From Vibrio sp. 10N (GTDB taxonomy: Bacteria; Pseudomonadota; Gammaproteobacteria; Enterobacterales; Vibrionaceae): a stretch of 64,000 nt of DNA. The notes beneath the pieces were generated by a model. The model ran no database searches. It was not told the DNA's origin and worked only from the letters and a program-made list of their open reading frames with translations. Positions 26,847 through 35,323 of the stretch are shown here, piece by piece. Position numbers and translations under genes: made by a program. The stretch is taken from assembly GCF_036245475.1 (NCBI RefSeq), contig NZ_BTPM01000002.1:1054001-1118000 (forward strand), read 5' to 3'. Every line of letters begins with the position of its first letter. Within the stretch, counting starts at the first letter, position 1.

Positions 26847-28175
26847 TTATTGGAAAAATTGTGGTAGGTAGTTCTTATTTTCAGCGAGCAGCTCTTCAAC
26901 GATTGCTTTAGCTTTAGGAATATTGATTACAGTACGGTTAAGGGTTAATGCATTGATGAGTTTTTGTTTATTCCCCTCATACCAAGCATCAACAACCAGT
27001 TTTTCATAACCTAACTGGCTTTCAATCATCGCTTTTTGGAAAGTAGGAATATGACCAACAGAGAACGCTTTTGGACCATCGCTAGTCAGCGCACAAGGAA
27101 CTTCAACCATCGCATCATCTTGCAAGTTCGCAATCGTACCGTTGTTTGGAACGATGACTAAGTAGGTGTCGCCCATGTTGTAAGCCAATGAAGCGGCAAC
27201 TCGAACCATATAACGACCATGGATATCCGCATGTAGCGTTTCATTCTGAGTTGTGTTTGCCGCAATAATTCTCTCATTGAGCTCAAATACACGCTTTTCA
27301 CGTCCGTTGATCACCTGACGAGCACGAGTATTATTCACATCTTCTTTTGCCACCATTTTTTCCGGATATAGGTAGTATTGAAGATAAGTATTTGGCAAGA
27401 ACTCTGGGTTATCTTGAAGCATGGTTTGCATATTTTTAAACGTTGCCTGCCAAGATGGGTCATCCGCAATTTCCGGGTCAATTGCACTTATCCCTTTGTT
27501 TAAGATTATGTTTTTAATCTCATCAGTTAAATCTTGGCCTTGCTTGTTTTTAATTTTGGTGAACCAGCCATAGTGATTTAGACCGAAATACTCTGGTACC
27601 AAATCCCAAAACTCACAACCGAGTAAATTCGCATAGCTAACCATGATGGCAGCTGGCATATCACAGATATTTAAAATGCGCTTGTCGTCTGCAAATTCAC
27701 GATTCAGCGCTTCTGCCACAATGGCCGCCGGGTTGGTGTAGTTTAGAATCCAAGCATCTTTAGAATATGCACGTATTTCATTGATTAGCGCAATCATGTC
27801 ACCGATTGAGCGCAAACCATAAGCCATACCACCAGCACCACATGTCTCTTGCCCCACACAACCGTGTGCTAATGGGATTTGTTCATCACGCTCTCTCGCC
27901 TCTAGACCACCAGTACGGATCTGAATAAAGAAGAAATCTGAATTTGAGAAAGCCACCTCTTTATCAGTGGTATAGATAAACTCTTCCACTTCTGGATAGT
28001 GCTCACGGAATAGAATTTCTGTCGCTTTCGCATTGGACTCTTGGCGTTTGGCATCAATGTCATAAAACACCACTCGTTTCAGCGGGAACGTCTCTTTTTC
28101 AGCAATTAAGCTGTTCATCATACCCAGAGTATAAGTACTACCCGCGCCAACAACGGTTAAGTTCTGTCTTTTCAC
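26847..28175 (-). CDS. 6-phospho-alpha-glucosidase, glycoside hydrolase family 4
   Basis: 442-residue NAD- and metal-dependent hydrolase. VVGAGSTYTLGMMNSL binds NAD; NICDMPAAIMV contains the C-D-M-P motif that marks the 6-phospho-alpha-glucosidases (beta enzymes have CN[VI]P); GQETCGAGGMAYGLRS and NHYGWFTKI are further family blocks. It cleaves the phosphorylated disaccharide delivered by the PTS encoded downstream. The start codon is GTG at 28175 with AGGACATTAAAA before it. Confidence 0.93.
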   Translation of the reverse strand: MKRQNLTVVGAGSTYTLGMMNSLIAEKETFPLKRVVFYDIDAKRQESNAKATEILFREHYPEVEEFIYTTDKEVAFSNSDFFFIQIRTGGLEARERDEQIPLAHGCVGQETCGAGGMAYGLRSIGDMIALINEIRAYSKDAWILNYTNPAAIVAEALNREFADDKRILNICDMPAAIMVSYANLLGCEFWDLVPEYFGLNHYGWFTKIKNKQGQDLTDEIKNIILNKGISAIDPEIADDPSWQATFKNMQTMLQDNPEFLPNTYLQYYLYPEKMVAKEDVNNTRARQVINGREKRVFELNERIIAANTTQNETLHADIHGRYMVRVAASLAYNMGDTYLVIVPNNGTIANLQDDAMVEVPCALTSDGPKAFSVGHIPTFQKAMIESQLGYEKLVVDAWYEGNKQKLINALTLNRTVINIPKAKAIVEELLAENKNYLPQFFQ

Positions 28176-28219
28176 TTTTAATGTCCTACTAAGTCACTTG
28201 ATGGGACAAATGTATCTTA

Positions 28220-28313
28220 AAAGTATTACTTTCAACAATCCTTTTGAGATACTTTATTGCATCAAGATTAAATAGATCACAGAAAACTGGCGTTAAAGTA
28301 TTTTAAATGTACT
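28220..28313. promoter_or_regulatory. Candidate GntR operators in the PTS/GH4-gntR intergenic region
   Basis: AAAGTATTACTTT (28220-28232) is a perfect 13-bp palindrome. Further copies of the same half-site are ATACTTT (28249-28255) and AAAGTAT (28295-28301), the last in AGTATTTTAAATGTACT. Palindromes with AT-rich centres suit a GntR/UTRA dimer. They lie between the divergent GH4 and regulator genes. Confidence 0.45.
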
Positions 28314-28323
28314 ATTGATCACA
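28308..28323. promoter_or_regulatory. CRP-like site
   Basis: TGTACTATTGATCACA matches TGTGA-N6-TCACA with a perfect right half and 3 of 5 in the left half. Catabolite control is expected for a PTS disaccharide operon. It overlaps the last candidate GntR half-site. Confidence 0.4.
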
Positions 28324-28359
28324 CTATCGGTTATTATCAGCTATTGATAAGGAGAGCAA

Positions 28360-29073
28360 ATGAACAAGCCGAGATACTTACAAATAGCTGATACCCTGCG
28401 TGAACAGATAAAAAGCGGTGAACTGCCTGTCGGTTCGATTCTTCCTACTGAAAGTCAATTGCAAACAACGTTCGATGTAAGTCGAGTGACTATTCGCAAA
28501 GCGATGCAACTGTTGGTTGAGAATGATCTGTTGTATCGGCAGCGAGGCAGTGGCACTTATGTCAAAGCGCCAAAAGCACAACACAACGTTTTACAACTTA
28601 CTGGCTTTGTCGAAGAGGTTTCAGCGCAAGGAAAAACGCCAAGCTCCAAGATCATTACCTTTGAGCTGCTCGATTGCACACAGCCCGTCGCAGAAAAGTT
28701 AAATCTGGAAGTCGGTGAAGAGGTATACTCAATTCGTCGCTTAAGATTGATAGATGATGAACCCGAGGTGTTAGAGCATACGTATTTACCAGTTGCTCTT
28801 TTTCCAGATCTCAGCATTAAGGCAATGCGCAGTTCAAAATATGATTACATCGAAAAGACCAAAAACTTGAAGATCAAACTGTCACGCCAATCAATGAAAC
28901 CTGAAATTGTTCAGGGTTCCATCGCTAAAGAGTTAAACATGAAGAGTGGAGAAGCCGTTATTCGTGTTGATTCCGTTGGCGAACTGACTGAAGGTCAAGT
29001 ATTTGAATACACTATCCATTACTTCCGAGTGCACCAGTACAGTTTCGATTACATTGCCTATCGAGAAGAGTAA
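28360..29073 (+). CDS. GntR family (HutC/UTRA) transcriptional regulator
   Basis: 237 residues. The N-terminal winged HTH is clear: LREQIKSGELPVGSILPTES and FDVSRVTIRKAMQLLVENDL. A UTRA ligand domain follows (TGFVEEVSAQGKTPSSKII, VYSIRRLRLIDDEPEVLEH). Such proteins usually sense a sugar phosphate. Divergent from the GH4/PTS operon, so it most likely represses it. GGAGAGCAA precedes the ATG. Confidence 0.92.
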   Translation: MNKPRYLQIADTLREQIKSGELPVGSILPTESQLQTTFDVSRVTIRKAMQLLVENDLLYRQRGSGTYVKAPKAQHNVLQLTGFVEEVSAQGKTPSSKIITFELLDCTQPVAEKLNLEVGEEVYSIRRLRLIDDEPEVLEHTYLPVALFPDLSIKAMRSSKYDYIEKTKNLKIKLSRQSMKPEIVQGSIAKELNMKSGEAVIRVDSVGELTEGQVFEYTIHYFRVHQYSFDYIAYREE

Positions 29074-29076
29074 AAA

Positions 29077-29172
29077 CTTAGACGAATCACGTAAATTAGC
29101 TTTGCAACTTGCTGAATGGATTCCCTTTTTCAAGGGAATGACGGTGATTTGGGAGGATGGCTTGAAACGCTA
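29077..29172 (+). repeat. Partial copy of the MITE-like repeat (right half)
   Basis: ATTCCCTTTTTCAAGGGAAT then GACGGTGATT and GATGGCTTGAAAC matches the right half of the two full copies near 38.1 and 38.35 kb. The left terminal repeat is missing. The internal hairpin may also terminate the gntR transcript. Confidence 0.65.
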
Positions 29173-29212
29173 GATTAGGCAAAATCTTAAATGTACCTTG
29201 CCCCTCTTAGAT

Positions 29213-30115
29213 TCAATTTTGTAAATGCCATTTCTTATGGAATTCTTCAAACTCTTCAATAAACACCTTGTAGCGTTTCGGTGTGTGTAAGCTCTGTTTG
29301 TATAAAACATAGAGTATGCCCTCTTCAAACCATTCGCCATTGAACAGCTTTATAAGCTCCCCACAACGCACTTGTTCACGCACTTGATTATCAGGAATTA
29401 AGCCGATACCGAACCCCTCTTGCGCCAAGTTAATTGCGATATCGATTGAGTTCGTCGTCATGTCTCCTGTGACTTCAATCTGTCGTTTATCACCATGTTT
29501 ATTCGTTAGGTTCCAATATCGTTCTGAGCCTGGCGTATTGGTATGAGTAATACATTGGTGTAGCTCTAAATCATGAACATATTTGGGTTCACCACGTTTT
29601 TGAATGTACTTTGGCGAGGCATAGCAACATCGTGTAAATCGAGAGGCTTTTCGGCAGACAACGGACTCATCGTTCGGTAAAAACGGGGCAATCATCAGAT
29701 CTACATCTTCAAATAAGCTCAAGGTGTTTGGCGTCAATGTATGAAAGTGAATGTGGATGTTTGGATACTTTTCATGGAAATCCGGTAAGAAGCTCTTGGT
29801 TAAAAACCTCGCCATCGGGTGTAAACAGCCTATACGCAGTAGGCCGTTAATACCTTTGCGTTCGACATGAAGCTTTTCTACAGTGTGGTCGATAAGATCG
29901 AGAATTTGGCCAGCGGACTCGAAAAACACTTCACCTTGTGGCGTAAGACTAATGCTACTTCCTCTCCTATGAACCAAAGTAACATTTAGGCTTTCTTCTA
30001 ATGCTTTAATTTTTCTGCTTAGTGTCGGTTGGCTTACATCGAGTGCTTTTGCTGTTTCGGTGTAGTTCAGCTTTTTCGCCAAAACAGAGAACATTTTAAC
30101 CGCTTCGATATCCAT
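29213..30115 (-). CDS. LysR family transcriptional regulator
   Basis: 300 residues. N-terminal HTH: MFSVLAKKLNYTETAKALDV and SQPTLSRKIKALEESLNVTL. A substrate-binding domain follows (LLRIGCLHPMARFLTKSFLP). TAGGAGC precedes the ATG. It is divergent from the porin gene that heads the cytochrome/copper cluster, separated by 218 bases, so it is the likely regulator of that block. Effector unknown. Confidence 0.9.
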   Translation of the reverse strand: MDIEAVKMFSVLAKKLNYTETAKALDVSQPTLSRKIKALEESLNVTLVHRRGSSISLTPQGEVFFESAGQILDLIDHTVEKLHVERKGINGLLRIGCLHPMARFLTKSFLPDFHEKYPNIHIHFHTLTPNTLSLFEDVDLMIAPFLPNDESVVCRKASRFTRCCYASPKYIQKRGEPKYVHDLELHQCITHTNTPGSERYWNLTNKHGDKRQIEVTGDMTTNSIDIAINLAQEGFGIGLIPDNQVREQVRCGELIKLFNGEWFEEGILYVLYKQSLHTPKRYKVFIEEFEEFHKKWHLQN

Positions 30116-30333
30116 GCTTAGCTCCTAGTCGTCTCTCTACGATATTACTCACTAAAATGTAAATTTTCTTCCTTCATCACTGTAACTAAAAAAATATCAA
30201 CGCTTTATTTGATCTCACCTCTGCTATTCAGTTTCTGAATTACTGCGATTTCCTACTCGCGTATTGCCAAAAAAACAACTCGATATAATTCGACACAACT
30301 TTTCATAACTACCACTTTAGAGTAGGTCTATTC

Positions 30334-31332
30334 ATGCAGTTAAAACATTCTTTGCTATTGTCCACAATCGCTTTTTGTACAACGCCTGTCGCGGCAACAA
30401 CCTTTGAAGCACCCAACTTTTATGGCGACATTTTAGGGCAAGTACGCTGGGAAGCAGGACAAGATTATCAGTCAGAAATTCATCGCGCGAGTGCGGGCAT
30501 AAAAGGCAAACACGACGCTGGCCTATTGCGTGTTCTTTACAACCTAGAGGCTGAATATTCTGAAGATTTAACACAAAAGGTTAAGGAGGAGCAAGGCTTC
30601 GATATGCGTGTTAGCGAAGCAAACTTGGTGCTAGTAACTAAGGACTTCGGCGGTATCTACTTCGGAAACGGTACCACAGGCACCTATAAAGATCTCTACT
30701 CTCGCGTAGACATTTTTGACAGTAACAATATGCACCGTTCAAGCAATGCGGCTCTATTTCGTCAGGCAAAATCTGGCAACAATCAGCTCGCCTATATGAC
30801 ACCCAAATGGAACGGTCTGTACGCAAAAGTCGCGGTCATCAGCCCTGACAATAGCAATGGCGAAGACATCGATATTTTTGGTCTGCGCTTACTGTATGTG
30901 ACCGATAACTTTGATCTGGTGCTGAATCGTTCCCAAGTCGATAAGAAACAGTTACCTGGGAACCAAACCGATGACTACGTGCGTTACGCTCTGTCGTCTT
31001 CTTACACTTGGGAGAACTTCTACCTCGGTGGCCTTGTTGAGCTCAATCACGACGATCCCCAAGGCGACAGTACTGTATATGGTATCTCAGGCAAATACTC
31101 TCTAGATAAGCTGACATTCAAACTCGGGGCTCAGCACAAAGCTTTCGACGATTCCCAAAAAGATAGCCAAACGCTTTATCTAGCGAGCCTTAACTATGCC
31201 TTTAGTGAACAGCTCTCTACCTATTTAGAAGTCGCAGAGTACGCTGACGATGCAGCAACCAATGACCCTGCGAACAACAACGGCGAGAACCGAAATGACA
31301 ACATCAACATCGGCCTCCACTTCAAGTTTTAA
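30334..31332 (+). CDS. Outer-membrane porin
   Basis: 332 residues, signal peptide ending TTPVAATT or near it, then beta-strand-rich sequence: FYGDILGQVRWEAG, FDMRVSEANLVLVTKDFGGI and YFGNGTTGTYKDLY (loop 3-like), ending NINIGLHFKF with the terminal Phe needed for barrel assembly. Gram-negative porin family. It stands 24 bases before the PCu(A)C gene and could supply the substrate of the cluster; this role is inferred. Confidence 0.85.
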   Translation: MQLKHSLLLSTIAFCTTPVAATTFEAPNFYGDILGQVRWEAGQDYQSEIHRASAGIKGKHDAGLLRVLYNLEAEYSEDLTQKVKEEQGFDMRVSEANLVLVTKDFGGIYFGNGTTGTYKDLYSRVDIFDSNNMHRSSNAALFRQAKSGNNQLAYMTPKWNGLYAKVAVISPDNSNGEDIDIFGLRLLYVTDNFDLVLNRSQVDKKQLPGNQTDDYVRYALSSSYTWENFYLGGLVELNHDDPQGDSTVYGISGKYSLDKLTFKLGAQHKAFDDSQKDSQTLYLASLNYAFSEQLSTYLEVAEYADDAATNDPANNNGENRNDNINIGLHFKF

Positions 31333-31356
31333 CGCCTTGTGCTAAGGACCTAACAG

Positions 31357-31827
31357 ATGAAAAAGCTATTCACAACGTTGAGCTTACTCTGCGCAGCTCA
31401 AGCCTATGCAGGTGTCTCTATTACCGACTGCGTCATCGTTGAACCCGCGCCAGGCGTCAACAAAACCGGACTGTTCTTCAATGCGACCTTTACTGAAGAC
31501 GACGAGGTCAAAGCACTGAGACTTCCTTCGCCAGAAGCCATTCTAGGCGCGGAAATACCAGAGCTTACCAATGAGGTTCAGATGCATAACACCATTATGA
31601 AAGATGGCGTGATGACCATGCAGCGCTTTCCGAAGCTGTTTCTTAAAAAGAATGCGGTAACCAAACTAGAGCGCGGTGGGACGCACTTTATGTTAATGGA
31701 CCTTAAGAAGCGCCCACTCGCTGGTGAAAAGTACTCGGTCAACTTATGGCTGACCTACCTTTCAGACCAGCAGTGTGAAGCAAGCGTTCTTAAATCTTCT
31801 GACTTTCCCCCGAAGCATAAAATGTAG
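31357..31827 (+). CDS. PCu(A)C family periplasmic copper chaperone
   Basis: 156 residues with signal peptide (CAAQAYA-GV). The copper motif H-x10-M-x21-H-x-M is present exactly: His77, Met88, His110, Met112, within VQMHNTIMKDGVMTMQRF and RGGTHFMLMDLKKRPL. Family members deliver Cu(I) to CuA sites together with SCO proteins, and a SCO gene lies in the same operon. First gene of a tight seven-gene run; nine bases before the NapC-type gene. Confidence 0.9.
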   Translation: MKKLFTTLSLLCAAQAYAGVSITDCVIVEPAPGVNKTGLFFNATFTEDDEVKALRLPSPEAILGAEIPELTNEVQMHNTIMKDGVMTMQRFPKLFLKKNAVTKLERGGTHFMLMDLKKRPLAGEKYSVNLWLTYLSDQQCEASVLKSSDFPPKHKM

Positions 31828-31835
31828 GTGAGATA

Positions 31836-32447
31836 ATGAAAATTATTGAGCAAATTAAACAAGTTAAACGCTCGGTTAAACTTGCCATTGTCGCGGTCGG
31901 CATCGGTATTGGTTTGATCTCAGCTCTCCCTGCAACAGAAGTTTTGCATGTATTCAGTACCAATGAATTTTGTGCGTCCTGCCATACGATGGAGCCGATG
32001 GCTGAAACGTTTTCTCAATCGATACATGGCGGTAATAACCAACATGGTTTTGTTGCAGATTGTATCGATTGTCACCTGCCAAAATCGAATATTGTCGAAG
32101 AGCTTTGGGTAAAAGGAACATCCGGTACGCGACATCTATGGGGAGAGTTCGTGCTGGGTATGGATTCGCTTGATTATGATGAACTTCACCCTAAACGTGG
32201 TGAGTATGTTTATGACTCAGGCTGTATCAATTGCCACCGTGGTTTGGAAGAGCGTGCTCAAGGTGCAGACGAAAACTCACCCGCATCGGACTTCTCTCAC
32301 AACCTTGCATTTAACAACAAAGATAACGATCCATCTTGGAAGTGTTCGAGCTGCCACTACGATATCGCCCACCCTAATTTAAAGCGTGAGATGCGTTTAC
32401 GTGAGGAAGAACGAATTCGTAATTTGGCGGCAACTGAGGGCTTATAA
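31836..32447 (+). CDS. NapC/NrfH-type tetraheme cytochrome c (quinol dehydrogenase)
   Basis: 203 residues. One N-terminal membrane anchor (about 15-33), then four heme c motifs: CASCH (46-50), CIDCH (76-80), CINCH (130-134) and CSSCH (170-174). TMEPM after the first heme supplies the typical Met near the quinol site. Members oxidise menaquinol/ubiquinol and pass electrons to a periplasmic reductase. Its partner is presumably the cytochrome encoded immediately downstream, where the start follows the stop without gap. Confidence 0.93.
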   Translation: MKIIEQIKQVKRSVKLAIVAVGIGIGLISALPATEVLHVFSTNEFCASCHTMEPMAETFSQSIHGGNNQHGFVADCIDCHLPKSNIVEELWVKGTSGTRHLWGEFVLGMDSLDYDELHPKRGEYVYDSGCINCHRGLEERAQGADENSPASDFSHNLAFNNKDNDPSWKCSSCHYDIAHPNLKREMRLREEERIRNLAATEGL

Positions 32448-34106
32448 ATGAAACATTCAATCGCATTATCACTTGCCATCAGCTTAGCATTGGCTGGTAG
32501 CGCTGTTGCAGCAGAAGACATCGATAATGGATACGGTGATTACACCATTAATCGAACTTTTGAAGATTTAAAGAAATCACCCAAGGACTTAAAAGCAGCA
32601 AAACGTATCGTATTTGGTTGTTACCTCGGTTGTCACCGACCAGCGAAAGAGGAAGTGCCTGAAACGCTAAGCCCTAAGCTTGAAGGTTTTGATCCGCAAT
32701 GGTTCTTAGACCAATGGTTCGCTATGGATAATGAGCGTCACGCTGGTATCTCCTCTCAAATGAAAGAGATCGTTTACGCTAACCCGCCTCGTGATATGGC
32801 ATCGACTGCGATCCTGCTTGGTGCACAAAAAATGAAGTACAACCCAATGCCGGATGTACTAGAAAGTGAAGAGTTCAAACGCGGAAAAGAGACTTACGAC
32901 AGTACCTGTAAAGCCTGCCATGGCGAACAAGGCGCATCAACACAGAAAAACTTCCCGCCATTGAAAGGCCAAATGCCGACATACATCTACGAACAGATGA
33001 TTGCCTACCGCGACGGCAAACGTACTAACGGTGCATTGGCCGGCATCATGATGCCTTACGCTAAGATGTTGTCAGAGCAAGACTACCGCGATGTCGCGGC
33101 GTATGTTTCCGGTCAACGCGTCAAGCCGATTGAAAAGGAAGAGTTTATTACCGGCATTGGCATGCCAGCGCCTGAAGGTTTCAAATTGCCAGACACAGGT
33201 CAAATTCAGAACTTTACCGATACCTTTGGCGAAGACTCTGACTACCAAGGTAACGAGCCTAGCTACACTATCTCTGAATCAGGGAAAGTCGTTTTCGACA
33301 ACAATACCCAGTTGATGTGGGAACGAGACTCCTCCCGAATCTGGATGACGGCGGTCGAAGGTAAAGCATACTGCGCAAACCTAGAAATCGATGGTTACAC
33401 AGATTGGCGTTTCCCGCTAATGAAAGAGCTATTCTCCATAGCTGACATGGGCGAGTTCCGTCCGGCTATTAATACCGATGTGTTCTTGAACATGCCTCGT
33501 CAAAACTCTGGTATTTGGACGTTCCCTGTTTCTGACCGTCACGATCACGTTTGGCACGTGGGCTTCCCTGATGCTCATATCATGGGACAACACACCGCTT
33601 CAACCAAGTTGGTTCGCTGTGTTCGCGCAGACAACGACGCGGCATATCACAACATGCAATACGTCGATAACGGTGATGGCACTGTCACAGAAAAAGTGAC
33701 CAATCGAATGTGGCAGCAAAACATTGATTATGTGAAGCGCAAGTTCGATGACTCTCTGAAGTACTGCCAAGACTTAGAATATGCTGGCTATGATGACTGG
33801 CGCACTCCAGATATCAAAGAGATGAACTCCATTGTTAACTACAACAAAGTTTCTCCAGCTATTGATGAAGAGTTTTTCCCGAACACACCAGTGAAGTCAT
33901 TCTTCTGGACCAGCACTTCTGATGTTGCCGGCCCTACGCTTCACGTAAGACCACTATCGGCTCGTAAGAAAAACCAAACTCCTGAGCAGTTGGATTTGAG
34001 ATTCACGGGTGATAACGAAGGTTGGGCACATGGATACCTAACTGGGCAAGGTTTCGGTATGTCAAAAGACTCCGAGTTCTACACTCGCTGTGTTCGCAAT
34101 CCTTAG
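32448..34106 (+). CDS. Cytochrome c fused to two Lcl/DUF1566 domains
   Basis: 552 residues, signal peptide to about 22. Heme region: an atypical CX3CH motif (Cys58, Cys62, His63) and a regular CKACH (154-158) followed by a cytochrome c fold with MMPYAKMLSEQDYRDVAAYV. Two Lcl_C/DUF1566 domains follow, about 277-393 (MWERDS, YTDWRFPLMKEL, LVRCVRA) and 402-550 (MWQQNI, YDDWRTPDIKEM, TRCVRNP). His365, 367, 370, 377 and 382 cluster in the first. Probably the terminal or intermediate redox protein of the cluster; the reaction is unknown. Confidence 0.88.
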   Translation: MKHSIALSLAISLALAGSAVAAEDIDNGYGDYTINRTFEDLKKSPKDLKAAKRIVFGCYLGCHRPAKEEVPETLSPKLEGFDPQWFLDQWFAMDNERHAGISSQMKEIVYANPPRDMASTAILLGAQKMKYNPMPDVLESEEFKRGKETYDSTCKACHGEQGASTQKNFPPLKGQMPTYIYEQMIAYRDGKRTNGALAGIMMPYAKMLSEQDYRDVAAYVSGQRVKPIEKEEFITGIGMPAPEGFKLPDTGQIQNFTDTFGEDSDYQGNEPSYTISESGKVVFDNNTQLMWERDSSRIWMTAVEGKAYCANLEIDGYTDWRFPLMKELFSIADMGEFRPAINTDVFLNMPRQNSGIWTFPVSDRHDHVWHVGFPDAHIMGQHTASTKLVRCVRADNDAAYHNMQYVDNGDGTVTEKVTNRMWQQNIDYVKRKFDDSLKYCQDLEYAGYDDWRTPDIKEMNSIVNYNKVSPAIDEEFFPNTPVKSFFWTSTSDVAGPTLHVRPLSARKKNQTPEQLDLRFTGDNEGWAHGYLTGQGFGMSKDSEFYTRCVRNP

Positions 34107-34217
34107 TTGTTCAATGAAGCCCTCTTGAGGGCTTCTTTACTTCCACACCAACAATGTCGCCCCAAAAACTCACTTGTGGCTCGATTGCGATGATGTTTTC
34201 TATTGTTCGAGGTTACT

Positions 34218-35312
34218 ATGAACAAGATTTTGATTCTCCTACTTACCTCTTTGCTTACCTTTACTGCGCACGCCGATATCGAAGGTCGATATGACGACGG
34301 CGCTCGTTGGGCATTCATTTCTGATGATGACTCTAACAACGTCGCCGTTATTGACACTTTTGCGTTTTCCTACACAGACCAGATCGAACTCAAGGCAAAA
34401 CCGATTCACCTTGAAGTCTCAGACGTACAAGATGTTCTCGTCTACATCGACGGAAAAACGCCAACCGTCTACGTCTACGACTTAGTTAAAAAGACCCACT
34501 GGCAAATGGCGATGGAAGGAATTCCAACAGAAATTACCTTTCATGCTGATGAAGCCCAACTGGCAGTAGCAATGAAAGATCGTATTGACATTATTAAACC
34601 GCTAAAACGTGAATATGTCGCCACGATTACCGATATCAAATCGCCGTTTAGCATGAACTTTGATAACGGTGGCTACAACTTGTATGTTTCAGAAAGCAAG
34701 TCAGGTAAAACGCTTATTTATCGTAATCACGATGGTCAAAGAAGCTATATCAATGTCGGCGAAGGCAACGTCTCTGAGCTGACTTTGTCACCCGATGCGC
34801 GCTTAGCACTGGCTTCCCAATATAAAGACAATTCCGTTGTCGTTTGGGATCTCTCTATGGAGATGGAATTCAATACCTTCCATTTCGACTCACAACCTTG
34901 GCGTCCTTACGTAAGTTCCGATTCTGAATATATCGTGCTTGCCAGTGAAAATGGTCAAGCGCAAGTTATCGAATCTTGGGGAGGTGAAGTTGTCAAAGAG
35001 CTCAAGCTTACCGGGGCTCCAAAGTCTATTCGCACGGGTTGGATAGAGACAATGGGCATAATTGAATCTAAGGGAGCTCTAGACATTTTTGAGCTTTCGA
35101 CCAATACACCCGTTCAATCAGTCTCGTTAAGTAATGACTTGCGAGAAGTTGTTGTGGTTTCAGACTCAAAAACGCTGTTTGCAACGCAAGAAGGCTCTTC
35201 AAAACTTTTCGTCTACGACATCCGCACCAACAAAGTGTTGAAAGAGATCGACACTAAGCTAGCCAAGCCCCACCTGCTAGCAATGGGCATTACAAACACC
35301 GTATGTCACTAA
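34218..35312 (+). CDS. Secreted beta-propeller protein (YVTN/WD40-like)
   Basis: 364 residues from ATG 34218, which has GAGG before it; an open frame from 34203 adds five residues. Signal peptide MNKILILLLTSLLTFTAHA. The mature part repeats a propeller blade pattern: RWAFISDDDSNNVAVIDTF, LTLSPDARLALASQYKDNSV, VVWDLSMEMEF, TLFATQEGSSKLFVYDIRTN. Related propellers occur in NirF, cytochrome cd1 and nitrous oxide reductase. It lacks a heme c motif. The role could be a cofactor protein, scaffold or enzyme; not decidable. Confidence 0.8.
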   Translation: MNKILILLLTSLLTFTAHADIEGRYDDGARWAFISDDDSNNVAVIDTFAFSYTDQIELKAKPIHLEVSDVQDVLVYIDGKTPTVYVYDLVKKTHWQMAMEGIPTEITFHADEAQLAVAMKDRIDIIKPLKREYVATITDIKSPFSMNFDNGGYNLYVSESKSGKTLIYRNHDGQRSYINVGEGNVSELTLSPDARLALASQYKDNSVVVWDLSMEMEFNTFHFDSQPWRPYVSSDSEYIVLASENGQAQVIESWGGEVVKELKLTGAPKSIRTGWIETMGIIESKGALDIFELSTNTPVQSVSLSNDLREVVVVSDSKTLFATQEGSSKLFVYDIRTNKVLKEIDTKLAKPHLLAMGITNTVCH

Positions 35313-35323
35313 AGGAACGCACA

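Noticed and set aside
34218..35312. Calling the propeller a nitrous oxide reductase or NirF
   Set aside because: It is too short for NosZ, lacks the CuA domain, and no specific NirF motif was recognised; only a generic propeller is supported.
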